A stretch of 64,000 nt of DNA from NCBI GenBank assembly GCA_947623455.1, contig OX392545.1:25619001-25683000 (forward strand). Direction: 5' to 3'. Positions 10,319 to 22,530 of the stretch are shown here, in pieces. The notes below the pieces were generated by a model. The model made no database searches and had not been told where the DNA came from. It was given only the letters and a program-made list of their open reading frames with translations. The stretch's first letter is position 1; each line of letters begins with the position of its first letter. This stretch comes from Mimachlamys varia. Lineage: Eukaryota > Mollusca > Bivalvia > Pectinida > Pectinidae. Both the position numbers and the translations under genes were made by a program.

Positions 10319-11878
10319 ATGGAATGTGTAAAACATCCGGGTACTCCGGTAGTTTCGGTCTGTATTACGTGTGGTAGCACTCTGGTCTGTTTAGACTGTA
10401 TCACTGATAAGCTACACAAAGGTCACGTATTCGAGAAACCAAACAAAATTTCAAACGAAATCAAAACGAAACTAAAGCCAATTGAAGAAGAGGATTGTAA
10501 AATTGAGGCGCGCTTGGAATCGAACCTGACTCGGATACGGGCGCTAGAAACACAACAAAACGGTAAACAGAAAGAAAGAGTCAAGTTGATCAACACACGA
10601 AGGCAAGTCCTAATCGATGCCGTGAATGAGATGGCGGATACCTTTATATTAGACTACGAAAATCAAACTCAGAAGAACCGCATCAAACTGCAAGTCGCGA
10701 TCGATATAGTTTCAAATCAATTAGAAAACGTAAAACGACACAGAGAAGAAGTTAAACGCATGCTTGATGAAAAGGATGATTTATCAGTGGTGAAAGATTC
10801 CGGGAATCTGAAAGATGTTGACTTACAAATAAAACCCGATCCCCAACTTGCCGATATCAACTTTACCTACGGAAAGGTAAATACCCAATACCTGAAAATC
10901 ATGTTCGGGGGTACAGCTACCGAGATGAACGAGCTACATGTAGCAACGTTGCAGGGAGCCCAGGTAGCGGCCGATATGGCACTGTCTTTGAATAAAGGTT
11001 CTGATTTTGTTGGTACCCTCATACATCAGGATAGGGAACTTGTGTTGGAGTCTAGATTTAAAACTTCTAAATCAACCCATGTGAGTTGCATGTGTACTTA
11101 CGCCAACGGGAAATCGTGGATAAGGTGTTACGGTGGAAGGGAACTAACTCTTACAGACAAACACGGACACATAGAGAAAACCGTGACGTTAGACTCCGGT
11201 GTGATAGGGATGACAACTATCGAAAACGCACTATTACTATGTAGTGTGGATGATATTAAACAGGTCGTACTGCCAAGTGGGAACGTCACATCAGTCTTTC
11301 CCACCGGGAAGTTGTACCCTCAGCACGTATGTACAGCACAAGATGGCGACCTCTATGTGACCTTGACTGATACAGGTAACCTCAACCTTACTGCCAACAG
11401 TGAGAGGGTACTGGTCCGATACTCTCCACAGGGACGGGAGAAAGGTCGGGCTCGTTACGACAAACGGGGGAATTCTTTGTTTGTCTTGCCGTTCAGAGTT
11501 AGGATCAGTTCCATAGGGGACATTATAGGGGTGACAAATGGTACAGACAAAAAGAACAATCATCTGGTTCTACTGAATACAGACCTCACGTTACGACTAC
11601 GGTATCTAGGTAACGGCAAGGTCGTGTCAGGGGACGAAAAGTTTGATACTACTACCTACAAACCGGAGCAGACATACTCAATCATCGATTTCATCTTCGA
11701 TTCGTTTGATGATATTATCATAGCTGAGGCGTACAGTAAGTGTGTCCAGCTTCTGTCAAAAGACTGTGTCCCCATACGCACACTACTACCGACACAGGAG
11801 TATGCACTGACGTCATTGACCCTGAATGGTGATGAAATGTGGCTGGGTTTCAAAGACGGAACTATAAAAGTCTACAAG
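10319..11878 (+). CDS. TRIM-like B-box/coiled-coil/beta-propeller protein
   Basis: 520 codons open from the ATG at 10319; the frame is open further left only from non-ATG codons. Residues 3-36 form a complete B-box type 2 zinc finger: C3, H6, C15, C18, C24, C27, H33, H36. About residues 40-165 are rich in Glu, Lys, Arg and Leu and look coiled-coil. From about 235 onward repeated strands (for example TLTDKHGHIEKTV, DGDLYVTLTD, DEMWLGFKDGTIKVYK) suggest an NHL-like or similar propeller. There is no RING finger, so intrinsic E3 ligase activity is not expected; in the TRIM2/3/71-like group such proteins act as scaffolds or in innate responses. A clean donor (AAG, GTTAGT) at 11879 shows the exon ends here in phase 0. 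Without splicing the frame would run 13 more codons to 11920. No inactivating change is visible. Confidence 0.9.
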
Positions 11879-12850
11879 GTTAGTTATTATCAATCAAGTC
11901 TTCGTTTATGTATCAACTAAATTTTTCTGTTTTATATCATACCGCATGGTTATATAACCACATTAAATTTATAGGAGGTGTCGTGATGTAATATTTAAAG
12001 CCAAATACAATAATTCTAACTAGCATCGCAGACTCACACATGCTTAACAGCAAACATCAGCACTGAAGTGTTATTCTTGCGAAGAACTAGAAACAATGTA
12101 CATCTGTACAGATAGTATCAAAGTGATATATATAAAGTAATTATATAACAGGTCGAAGCTGAATTACACATAAAGAAAAGCAAAAAATATGATAATCGCA
12201 GCAAAAAGAAAATATCAAATATACATACATGTAGTGTTATAAGTTCCATACCAGCGAAATTCAATTTCCTTATTTTGATTACTATTTGCATGTATCTTAT
12301 AATGACAACCTAAAAGGATGGTTAAACCACATTTTACGATAGTGTATTGTATCATTTATTTTGTTCTATTTACATTTGCTGCTCATTAGTTTTACAGCTG
12401 ATCCGCTAAACAATATAGCTGACTGACAACCATCCTGGATTTTGACAGTTATAGCTTGTGATAACTATTTAATGAGAATAAATGGATAGATCATTCTCAA
12501 ATTAAATGTTAACATTCCCCTTGATCCATATTGGTGTGTTGTCAAGTTAATGAGCTGATTGGCAAATACTATTGGCGATTGGTAGCTATCTTGAATTTAA
12601 CTATGAAAGTAATTAAGAGACTTTCTTTTGATTATTATTAATTTTAAGCGACATTTTCATTGCATTAATTTAACAGAGATTAAAAGCATAGATGAAAAAT
12701 AAAAAAAAAGAGAAAAATTCCAACTTTCTGAGAGATATGAAAATTATCGACTGTGTACGCCAAAAGCTTTCTTGGATCTCCTGTTGTGTTTAAGAATATT
12801 CTATCGATACTGTTAATAGGGAATCAATCCATTTCTTGTTCTATTTTCAG
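11879..12850 (+). other. last intron of the TRIM-like gene
   Basis: It begins GTTAGT and ends TTCTATTTTCAG (12850), 972 nt. About 12391-12605 holds a decayed copy of the unit arrayed at 16190-16740 (AGCTGATCCGCTAAACAATA, then CTCAAATTAAATGTTAACAT). The rest is AT-rich without features. Confidence 0.6.
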
Positions 12851-12859
12851 TACAAGTGA
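12851..12859 (+). CDS. terminal micro-exon of the TRIM-like gene
   Basis: After the acceptor at 12850 the phase-0 reading is TAC AAG TGA, so the protein would end ...KVYK-YK, 522 residues. Only two codons and the stop lie in this exon; the rest (to about 13024) would be 3' UTR. No AATAAA is seen close by. The inference rests on good donor and acceptor sequences and matching phase; use of the unspliced stop at 11918-11920 is the alternative. Confidence 0.5.
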   Translation, partial: YK

Positions 12860-13024
12860 TCCAACGATGCACGAGGCTGGCCAACTATATCACGTGACCG
12901 GATACGGTGCGTCATGACACTTCACATCCTGCCGGCTTTGTTGTAGAAACACAAACTTTTCATCTTTGTAATATAACCCATGTTTCGAATATCGGAATCA
13001 TCAACGCTCCTGCGATTCAAATTG

Positions 13025-13910
13025 ATACGCATACATTTTTGTACGAGTACCAGGTTAGGAGGAAACTGACTGTTGATATTCCAATGGGAACCAACTGTGT
13101 CCCGCTTGTGGCTGCCTTGTTTTTTGTTTTAATACGAGGCTGAATTTGTTGAGGGGCTTATCAGGAGGACTGGTAAAAAAGCCTTGCCAAATCTTCAATT
13201 TCACTTCTAGGGATATCGCTATAAATAAGAAGTATGCTGACCTAGTCGATCCTATATACCCTATTGAACTTGAGATTAAACACATAACATAGTCTTAGGA
13301 GATCAGCCACTTACCTCGATCTTTACTTAAACTATGACCAACATGGGCAGCTTGCTACTAAGCTGTATGATAAACGTGAACTTTCCCTTTCTTGATAGTA
13401 ACACCCCTGCTTCTCCCTCCTATGGTGTTTACATGTCGCAATTGATTGGTTATGCAATGGCTTGCTCTGAAAATCAAATCGAGTTTCGTGATAGATGATA
13501 CATGTAGCTACTTACGTACAAACGGCACGGGGATTTGAGAGATGCAGGTTGATGAAGACTATGTACAAGTTTTGTGGTCGTCATCTTGATCTCATCGAGA
13601 AATAGTCTGTGTCTTTGTGTGATATGAAGATGGACCTTTTGGAGTTTGCTTATTAGTGTGCTTATTTGTTGTGAATGACAATGATGACTCGGTTCTCATT
13701 TCGAGAATTGATGCTTACTTGGATGGGACCAAGATTTACATGGCGGGTGTCGTCGATGAAGCAGAAGACGCTAACTCTTCCGGATTACCTGACTTATTCA
13801 TTTACAAGGGTCTCCATTTGTATATTCCCTTTGTTTTTTAATGTTTGCCTCTGGTTAAATCAATTTTGAGTTCGGATTATGGTTCCGTTGATGCTTTGGT
13901 ATACTCTGAA
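13025..13910 (+). pseudogene. YIDD-type reverse transcriptase relic, longest 5' extent
   Basis: This copy reaches further 5' than the others. DIPMGTNCVPLVAALF (from about 13072) is the RT palm strand, then YEAEFVEGLIRR, a segment matching VDPIYPIELEIK, then PRSLLKL/YDQHGQ-type sequence, YGVYMSQLIGY and the KFCGRHLDLIEK block with an in-frame stop. At least three frameshifts and several stops are present. The 3' tail runs to GATGCTTTGGTATACTCTG near 13910. It starts within 170 bp of the TRIM-like stop, so it may lie in that gene's 3' UTR. Confidence 0.75.
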
Positions 13911-14919
13911 TTGATTTCTACTGTCAATGAAATGAGACATTTTTAAGCTACATGGAATCGTATTGAAATGCTTTTGAGTGAAGATCACTGTTATTGTATA
14001 AAATAAAAGCAAATACGCAGTATTATTCAGCAGAAACGATTTGAAAGTAAATTATCCTCCAGTATGACTTTCAATTACAGAAATAGTGTGTGCGGGGTTT
14101 ACAGATTAGGTTCTGTCATGAACAAAAACAAATTTTATCTAAAAAAGACTTCCATCAAGCTTAACCATATGATGAAAACACGTTCTTTATATATTTGACA
14201 AAAGGTGATTGAAACTTGACATTGTGTTCCTATTATTTTGGTAGGAATTTGGTAGGAATCACTTCATTTGCACAAGGTTCATTTGCTTTCATCAACCGAT
14301 GCAAGCAATAAAACAAACAATTTAACCTTTAAGAAAATCAAGCAAAATGACAAACAAATGGAACTGACGTAAACCTTTATCCACAATATAACCACGAAGA
14401 AGACACAATCTAATATTTGTGGATTCGCTCACACCTCCTCATGTACACAAATTATATCTGAAGAGACGCGTCAAACTGCCGAAAAGACTTCATTTTAGAA
14501 ATGCTTAAGAAGATATACTTTAGTACACAAAATATGAGTAAAAACACCTTTGGAATCTAAAAAAACAGATTGAACCCATAGTACCAAGCTGCGCTGAATT
14601 AATATATGAACGAAAGTTAAGGGGAGGTAACTGCATATTTTGTATATATATTAACCACAATACAGTGGGACGGGAATACATAATGTCATATATAAGAGAA
14701 TATTTACACAGTCAAAATGGTATGACGTTGTCATCTAGCAAGTCATTTAGTCACAATAAGTAGATTAGTTTGTTATGACAAAATGACTAAACGTAGAACG
14801 ATATGCAATCTTTATTGCCTCAAAATTCACATTTCAGATTCTAAAAGTAGTAAGTTGATTGGCAAATACAAAAAGTCATCAGAACAATACTCATATGAGA
14901 TGCCTTCAGATCCTGGCGC
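13911..14919. other. no gene seen
   Basis: AT-rich, no convincing exon, no array. Stop codons are frequent in all frames. Confidence 0.5.
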
Positions 14920-14976
14920 AGCAGAGAGAAGTTTACGGAACGGCGCGGAGATCAGGATATGATTTTAATCAGATTG
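14920..14976 (-). mobile_element. MITE end fragment (CAATCTGATTAAAAT family)
   Basis: The plus strand reads GCAGCAGAGAGAAGTTTACG ... ATTTTAATCAGATTG, ending at 14976. This is the reverse complement of the left end of the complete MITE at 44632-45021. Only one end is present; the other inverted repeat is not found within 500 bp. Confidence 0.7.
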
Positions 14977-15108
14977 CAGGCTCACATCGTTCCAGTATTT
15001 ACTAAAGGAACAAACAATCTGTTGACAATTACAGCCCTGTCCGCCTCACCTGCATCACATTGATAGAGCATATCATCCACAGTAATGTAGTGGCTCACTT
15101 CACGACCA
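14977..15108 (+). pseudogene. LINE reverse transcriptase fragment
   Basis: The reading VPVFTKG...(frameshift)...DNYSPVRLTCIT..IEHIIHS matches the PVxKKG..xNYRPxSLTxxxxKxLExII signature of non-LTR retrotransposon RT. It starts at the very base after the MITE end and then runs into a different RT family at about 15106. It is too short to place in a clade. Confidence 0.65.
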
Positions 15109-15655
15109 ACATGGACAGCTTACTGCTAATTTATTCGATAAACGTGATGATTTCAATTTTCCGATCGTGAACTTTCCATTTCTTGAAAGTACAATGTAAC
15201 ATCCCTGCTTCTCAACCTATGGTGTTTAAATGTTGCAGTTGATTTGATATTTTAGGACTTGCTCTAAATATCGGGATTCCCGTGATCGATTTCGACTGCT
15301 GCCAAACAAACTAACAACACAAAAGGATTCGAGAGATGCAGGTTGATCAGAATTATGGGCAAGTTTTATGGTCGCAATTTTTGTCTCATTGAGAAATATT
15401 CTGTATCTTTAATTGATATGAAGATGGAAGTTGTTGAGTACGCTCGTAATTGTGTTTATTTGTTTTGATTGACAACTCGGGTGTCGTCGATAAAGCAGAA
15501 GACGCTTACTCTTCCAGAACACCTGGTCTTGTTCTCTTGTACTTTTATAAGGATATCCATGTAAAACTTTCCTTTGTTCATATTGTGCCTCTGGTTTAAT
15601 CGATTTTGATTTCCGATTATGATTTTGTTTACGCTTCGGTATTTCTATAATTTAT
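15106..15655 (+). pseudogene. YIDD-type reverse transcriptase relic
   Basis: From ACCAACATGGACAGCTTACT it continues with DDFNFPIVNFPFLE, then frameshifted YGV-type and LLPNKLTTQ/KFYGRN sequence and the 3' tail to GCTTCGGTATTTCTAT. It faces the next copy (15693-16188, minus) tail to tail. Confidence 0.75.
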
Positions 15656-15692
15656 TATCGAACACCATACTGATACTTACCTATAAATTTAG

Positions 15693-16188
15693 AGAATACC
15701 GAATCGTCAACGAAACCATACTCAACTCAATATCCGAAATCAAAATCGATTAAAGTATGGACAAAATATGAACAAAAGGGACAAATTACATGAAAACCCC
15801 TGCAGGGTTACAGGACAATAAGACCAGGTGTCCCGGAAGAGTAAACGTCTTTTGCTGTATATACGACGCCATCTTGGTCACATCAAATTAAACATCAAAT
15901 CCTCAAAATGAGAACCGAGTCTTTATTGTCAACAGCAATAAGTAATAAAGCACGCTTATACACATACTCTCATCTTCGTATTACATAAAGTAACACAATA
16001 TGTTCCATTGAGACTAAAATGGCAACCATAAACTTACTCATGGTTCAATTCAGATTGCATTTGTCGAATCCCTTTGTTGTAAGTTTGTCTGTCAGCACTC
16101 GACATCGATCACAAAAATCTCGGTATTTGGAGCAAGACTTAGAATAACAAATCATCTGCGACATGTAAACACCATAGGTTTGAGATAG
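15693..16188 (-). pseudogene. YIDD-type reverse transcriptase relic
   Basis: The minus strand holds the YGV...QMI.YSK.C, CRxLTDK and GCHFSLNGT-like decayed C-terminus and the 3' tail ending at GAATACCGAATCGTCAACG (15693 onward). Several frameshifts. It ends abruptly at the next repeat (about 16190). Confidence 0.7.
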
Positions 16189-16189
16189 G

Positions 16190-17352
16190 TTCCCCTTGGT
16201 GCCTAGTTGAGCATTGTCCATTTTTTGACATATCTAATATACAATATTGCCGACATGTGGCCACCTTGGATTTATGAGTAATAGTCTGTTATCGTTCTGT
16301 CTTGAAAGGTACTGGATGAATCATTCTCAAATTTCATGTGTAGGTTATTGTGCGTGGTCCATTTTAAGACAGATCCGATAAACAATATGGTCGACAGGCG
16401 CCGATCTTGGAATGTTTGTTATAGTTTGATATCGCTATTTCTTAAAACGTTTTGGATTAATTGTTCTCAAATATCAAATGTAAGTTCCCTTTGGTGCCAA
16501 GATAAGCATGGTCGATTTTTAGATAGATCCGATAAATAATATGGCCAAGAAGCGGCCATCTTGGATTTGCGAGTAATACAAAGTAGTTTGTTATCGCTAT
16601 TTCTTGACCTTTACTAGATAGATTATTCCTAAATTTCGTTTGTAGCTTTTCCCTGGTGATTGGTTTTGCCCCTTCAATTTTGGACTGATCAAAAACCAAA
16701 ATGGCTGACAGACGGCCATCTTGGATTTTCACATTGAAAATTTATCGCAATTTCAGAATTTCTGAACAAATAGAACAAATAAGAACCAACAGAACTCACA
16801 TATTTATGAAATAAGAAATTTTCATTATCAAAACTTAGATTGGCCGTCTGTCAGCCTTTTTGTTTACTGATCCGTCCCAAAATTAAAGGGGCACAACTAA
16901 ACCAAAAGGGAAACACACTTGTGAATTTGGGGAAAGATCCTCAAATGTCCAGGTCTAATTTTATAATCTTCACTGAGGTACATTTTATTATGACATTATA
17001 TTTATGAAGTAAAGTTATTTGGAAATAAAAAAGGTATAAAACTGACCAAAATTCAAGGTCACCGGCTCATGTCTTAAGGTCAAATTTTATGGTCAAGGAA
17101 AGCGTTTATAACTTTCTTTTTTGAGAAGTCAGTTCAAAAAAGATCAAAGTCACTTAGTTTGATCATTGGGTTCAAAGCTCAAGGATTGGTGAGATATATA
17201 GACGTATGAACAGGACCCTTGCTTACATGTCAGTGTTCTAGCTCAAACTTGGTTAAGGTTAAGGATAATTACAGTGTAAGGACACAACAAAGGTTATGAG
17301 TAGTAGTGCATCCGAATTCAGGTGACCGTTAAGGCCCATTGTCCTCTTGTTC
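16190..17352 (-). mobile_element. interspersed element with ~150-bp tandem units
   Basis: The 5' end, read on the minus strand from 17352, is AAGAGGACAATGGGCCTTAA then CGGTCACCTGA. It shares the palindromic start of the element at 1480. Inside, at 16190-16740, are about four units of roughly 145-155 bp with TTCCCTTTGGTGCCAAG, GATCCGATAAACAATATGG and GGCCATCTTGGATTT. The layout (hairpin terminus, spacer, tandem core) matches the first element, suggesting related mobilisation. Confidence 0.6.
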
Positions 17353-17594
17353 CTTTAAATATTGAATGTACTATGATCTGAATAGAGAGGCAATTAATGC
17401 CTCCTTTCAGGATAAACTAAATTAACATAAGTTATTATAAAGTTGTACTGCTATAATCAAAAATAGCAAAACACTGATGCTTTTAAAATATCGATATAGC
17501 CTTAAAAAGATGAAGAGCAAAAAATGCACAGAAAAGGGCATTTTCAAAATGGCCGCCAAATTGATGACGTTTTAAAATGCATGTGAAAATAAAC

Positions 17595-20500
17595 ACCTAT
17601 TTTGTCATGGTAAGGTCTATATTTTGTCATGGTAAGGTCTATATTTTGTCAAGGTAAGGCCTATATTTTGTCAAGGTAAGGCCTATATTTTGTCATGATA
17701 AGGCCTATATTTTGTTATGGTAAGGCCTATATTTTGTCAAGGTAAAGCTTATATTTTGTCATGGTAAGGCCTATATTTCGTTATGGTATGGCCTATATTT
17801 TGTCATGGTAAGGCCTATATTTTATTTTGTCAAGGTAAGGCCTATATTTTGTCATGATAAGGCCTATATTTTTTCATGGTAAGGCCTATATTTTGTCATG
17901 GTAAGGCCTATATTTTGTCATGGTAAGGCCTATATTTTGTCATGGTAAGGCCTATATTTTGTCAAGGTAAAGCTTATATTTTGTCATGGTTAGGCCTATA
18001 TTTCGTTATGGTAAGGACTATATTTTGTCATGGTAAGGCCTATATTTTATTTTGTCAAGGTAAGGCCTATATTTTGTCATAATAAGGCCTATATTTTTTC
18101 TTGGTAAGGCCTATATTTTGTCATGGTCAGGCCTATATTTTATTTTGTCAAGGTAAGGCCTATATTTTGTCCAGGTAAGACCAATAGTTTGTCAAAGCAA
18201 TGCCTATATTTTATCCTGCTAAGGCCTATATTTTGTCATTGTTAGGCCGATTTTGTCATGGTAAGGCCTATATTTTGTCAAGGTAAGGCCTATATTTTGT
18301 CATGGTAAGGCCTATATTTTGTCATGGTTAGGCCTATATTTTGTCATGGTAAGGCCTATATTTTGTCATGGTAAGGCCTATATTTTATTTTGTCAAGGTA
18401 AGGCCTATATTTTGCCATGATTAGGCCTATATTTTTTCATGGTAAGGCCTATATTTTGTCATGGTCAGGCCTATATTTTATTTTGTCAAGGTAAGGCCTA
18501 TATTTTGTCCAGGTAAGACCTATAGTTTGTCAAAGCAATGCCTATATTTTATCCTGGTAAGGCCGATTTTGTCATGGTAAGGCCTATATTTTGTCAAGGT
18601 AAGGCTTATATTTTGTCATGGTAAGGCCTATATTTTGTCATGGTAAGGCCTATATTTTGTCATGGTAAGGCCTATATTTTGTCATGGTAAGGCCTATATT
18701 TTGTCAAGGTAAGGCCTATATTTTGTCAAAGTAACGCATATATTTTGTCATTGTAAGGCCTATATTTTGTCATGGTAAGGCCTATATTTTGTTATGGTAA
18801 GGTCTATATTTTGTCATGGTAAGGTCTATATTTTGTCATGGTAAGGCCTATATTTTGTCATGGTAAGGCCTATATTTTGTCATGGTACATGTAAGGCTTA
18901 TATTTTGTCATGGTAAGGTCTATATTTTGTCATGGTAAGGCCTATATTTTGTCATAGTAAGGCCTATATTTTGTCATGGTAAGGCCTATATTTTGTCATG
19001 GTAAGGCCTATTTTTTGTCAAGGTAAGGCCTATATTTTGTCAAGGTAAGGCCTATATTTTGTCAAGGTAAGGCCTATATTTTGTCATGGTAAGGCCTATA
19101 TTTTGTCATGATAAGGTCTATGTTTTGTCAAGTTAAGGCCTATATTTTGGCAAGGTAAAGCCTATATTTTGTCATGGTAAGGCCTATATTTTGTTATGGT
19201 AAGGTCTATATTTTGTCATGGTAAGGTCTATATTTTGTCATGGTAAGGCCTATATTTTGTCATGGTAAGGCCTATATTTTGTCATGGTACATGTAAGGCT
19301 TATATTTTGTCATGGTAAGGTCTATATTTTGTCATGGTAAGGCCTATATTTTGTCATAGTAAGGCCTATATTTTGTCATGGTAAAGCCTATATTTTGTCA
19401 TGGTAAGGCCTATTTTTTGTCACGGTAAGGCCTATATTTTGTCAAGGTAAGGCCTATATTTTGTCAAGGTAAGGCCTATATTTTGTCATGGTAAGGCCTA
19501 TATTTTGTCATGGTAAGGCCTATATTTTGTCATGGTAAGGCCTATTTTTTGTCAAGGTAAGGCCTATATTTTGTCAAGGTAAGGCCTATATTTTGTCAAG
19601 GTAAGGCCTATATTTTGTCATGGTAAGGCCTATATTTTGTCATGATAAGGTCTATGTTTTGTCAAGTTAAGGCCTATATTTTGGCAAGGTAAGGCCTATA
19701 TTTTGTCATGGTAAGGCCTATATTTTGTTATGGTAAGGTCTATATTTTGTCATGGTAAGGTCTATATTTTGTCATGGTAAGGCCTATATTTTGTCATGGT
19801 AAGGCCTATATTTTGTCATGGTACATGTAAGGCTTATATTTTGTCATGGTAAGGTCTATATTTTGTCATGGTAAGGCCTATATTTTGTCATAGTAAGGCC
19901 TATATTTTGTCATGGTAAGGCCTATATTTTGTCATGGTAAGGCCTATTTTTTGTCAAGGTAAGGCCTATATTTTGTCAAGGTAAGGCCTATATTTTGTCA
20001 TGGTAAGGCCTATATTTTGTCATGGTAAGGCCTATTTTTGTCATGATAAGGTCTATGTTTTGTCAAGTTAAGGCCTATATTTTGGCAAGGTAAGGCCTAT
20101 ATTTTGTCATGGTAAGGCCTATATTTTGTCATGAGGCCTATATTTTGTCATGGTAAGGCCTATATTTTGTCATGGTAAGGCCTACATGTGTATATTTTGT
20201 CATGGTAAGGCCTATATTTTGTCATGGTAAGGTCTATATATTGTCAAGGTAAGGCCTATATTTTGTCAAGGTAAGGCCTATATTTTGTCATGGTAAGGCC
20301 TATATTTTGTCATGGTAAGGTCTATATTTTGTCAAGGTAAGGCCTATTTTTGTCAAGGTAAGGCCTATATTTTGTCAAGGTAAGGCCTATATTTTGTCAA
20401 GGTAAGGCCTATATTTTGTCATGGTAAGGCCTATATTTTGTCATGATAAGGTCTATGTTTTGTCAAGTTAAGGCCTATATTTTGGCAAGGTAAGGCCTAT

Positions 20501-21515
20501 ATTTTGTCATGGTAAGGCCTATATTTTGTCATGAGGCCTATATTTTGTCATGGTAAGGCCTATATTTTGTCATGGTAAGGCCTACATGTGTATATTTTGT
20601 CATGGTAAGGCCTATATTTTGTCATGGTAAGGCCTATATATTGTCAAGGTAAGGCCTATATTTTGTCAAGGTAAGGCCTATATTTTGTCATGGTAAGGCC
20701 TATATTTTGTCATGGTAAGGTCTATATTTTGTCAAGGTAAGGCCTATTTTTGTCAAGGTAAGGCCTATATTTTGTCATGGTAAGGCCTATATATTGTCAT
20801 GGTAAGGCTTATATTTTGTCATGGTAAGGCCTATATTTTGTCATGGTAAGGGCTATATTTTGTCAAAGTAAGGCTTATATTTTGTCAAGGTAAGGCCTAT
20901 ATTTTGTCATGGTAAGGCCTATATTTTGTCATGGTAAGGCCTATATTTTGTCAAGGTAAGGCTTATATTTTGTCAAGGTAAGGCCTATATTTTGTCATGG
21001 TAAGGCCGATATTTTGTCATAGTAAGGCCTATATTTTGTCATGGTAAGGCCTATATTTTGTCAGGGTAAGGCCTATATTTTGTCAAGGTAAGGCCTATAT
21101 TTTGTCATGGTAAGGCCTATATTTTGTCAAGGTAAGGCCTATATTTTATCATGGTAAGGCCTATATTTTGTCATGGTAAGGCCTATATTTTGTCATGGTA
21201 AGGCCTATATTTTGTCATGGTAAGGCCTATATTTTGTCATGGTAAGGCCTATATTTTGTCACGTAAGGCCTATATTTTATTTCGTCACAGTAAGGCCTAT
21301 ATTTTGTCATGGTAAGGCCTATAATTTTTTTGTCACGGTAAGGCCTATATTTTTTTTTGTCACGGTAAGGCCTATATTTTTTCATGGTAAGGCCTATATT
21401 TTGTCATGGTAAGGCCTATATTTTGTCATGGTAAGGCCTATATTTTATTTTGTCACGGTAAGGCCTATATTTTGTTTTGTCACAGTTGGGCCTATATTTT
21501 GTCATGGTAAGGCTA
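17595..21515 (+). repeat. 22-bp satellite, about 175 units
   Basis: The unit is GTCATGGTAAGGCCTATATT plus TT, 22 bp, with CATGG/CAAGG variants. Marker variants repeat at larger scale: CATGGTACATGTAAGGCTTA near 18885, 19283 and 19821, and GTCATGAGGCCTATATTTTG near 20129 and 20529 (400 bp apart). Recent duplications of blocks of about 18 units have therefore occurred. Insertions giving ATTTTATTTTGTC recur at both ends. Stops in all six frames exclude coding. Confidence 0.98.
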
Positions 21516-22065
21516 ATTTTGGCTAATTTGACTGGAATGAACATTCATTTCCAGATCTAGCTTCGCAAAGGACTTGTCTAGATACATTCATCAGTATTTT
21601 TTTGATCTTGCTAAACTGCGGTTTTTGAGTTGTTGAACGACCGGCTTACCCATTGTCAGTAAAATGTGACCGGGATGTTTTGCCAAGGGTCTTCGGTAGT
21701 TAACTTCAGTATGGTAGTAATCTTAATTGACAAAGGACAACGCACCGTACCCAACCAAATACTACCGCAATCATACTAGAGAGTACTAGAACGTACGTGT
21801 ATATAGTGTTTCGCATATTTAACGAGCTTCTGTTTGCCATCTGTCTTCAGCAATTTTCACTTATGAAAAAGCAAACTTACATTTTAGACATATCGCAACG
21901 CAGCTAGTTTTATTTTTTCAAAACAATGAACAGAAGCGAACAAAGACATCATTTCAACTTTCTGTCTTTTTATTCAAATGACGGAGTTGGATTTATATAT
22001 ATTATACATAACAAGAAACATCCATACTGATAAAAAGGGATATCACAAGGTAAAGCAGCCTGATA
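21516..22065. other. distal 3' flank of GPCR1 locus, matched at GPCR2
   Basis: About 21890-22020 resembles 51605-51745: CGCAGCTAG, TCAACTTTCTGTC and AAATGACGGAGTTGGA have counterparts in the same order. No gene is seen. Confidence 0.5.
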
Positions 22066-22290
22066 CATATCAAGAAAGCGTCAACAAAACCATAATCAAA
22101 ACACAAAATCGATTTAAGTTGGGGCAAAATAGGAACAAAGGAAAGTTTAACATGGAAACTTTCTTAAAAGCACAAGAGAATAAGACCAGATGTTCCGGAA
22201 GAGTAAGGGTCTTCTGCTTCATCGACGACACCCGCTATGTACATTTTGGTCACATCCAAGTAAGCATGGATCCTCAAAATGAGAAACTAC
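22066..22290 (-). pseudogene. 3' tail of the YIDD-RT element
   Basis: The minus strand carries the tail segment only: DVTKIYxAGVVDEAEDxYSSGT-like sequence in decayed form (GTCGTCGATGAAGCAGAAGA) and the final AAATCGATTTTGTG/GCTTTC end. No RT core. Confidence 0.65.
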
Positions 22291-22295
22291 AGCAA

Positions 22296-22530
22296 TGACT
22301 ATATGTGGGCGGTTATAACCATCGCTAAGATACTAATTATAGCATTGACAGTAATAACGATATCTTATTTACAGACCACACTACAGTACTGACTACATAC
22401 ATGTATGGGCAGATATAAAGGTAGGAAAAATACTAATTATAGCATTGACAGTAATAACTATCACTAAGTTACAGATCAAATTACAATATGTACAGTAATA
22501 ACTATTTGTTAAATACAGATCAAATAAAAA
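22296..22530 (+). repeat. diverged 44-bp-family units
   Basis: ATTGACAGTAATAAC occurs with imperfect AGATACTAATTATAG/ACAGATCAAATTACA context at about 22340, 22448 and 22490. These look like older members of the array at 23456-25330. Confidence 0.6.
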
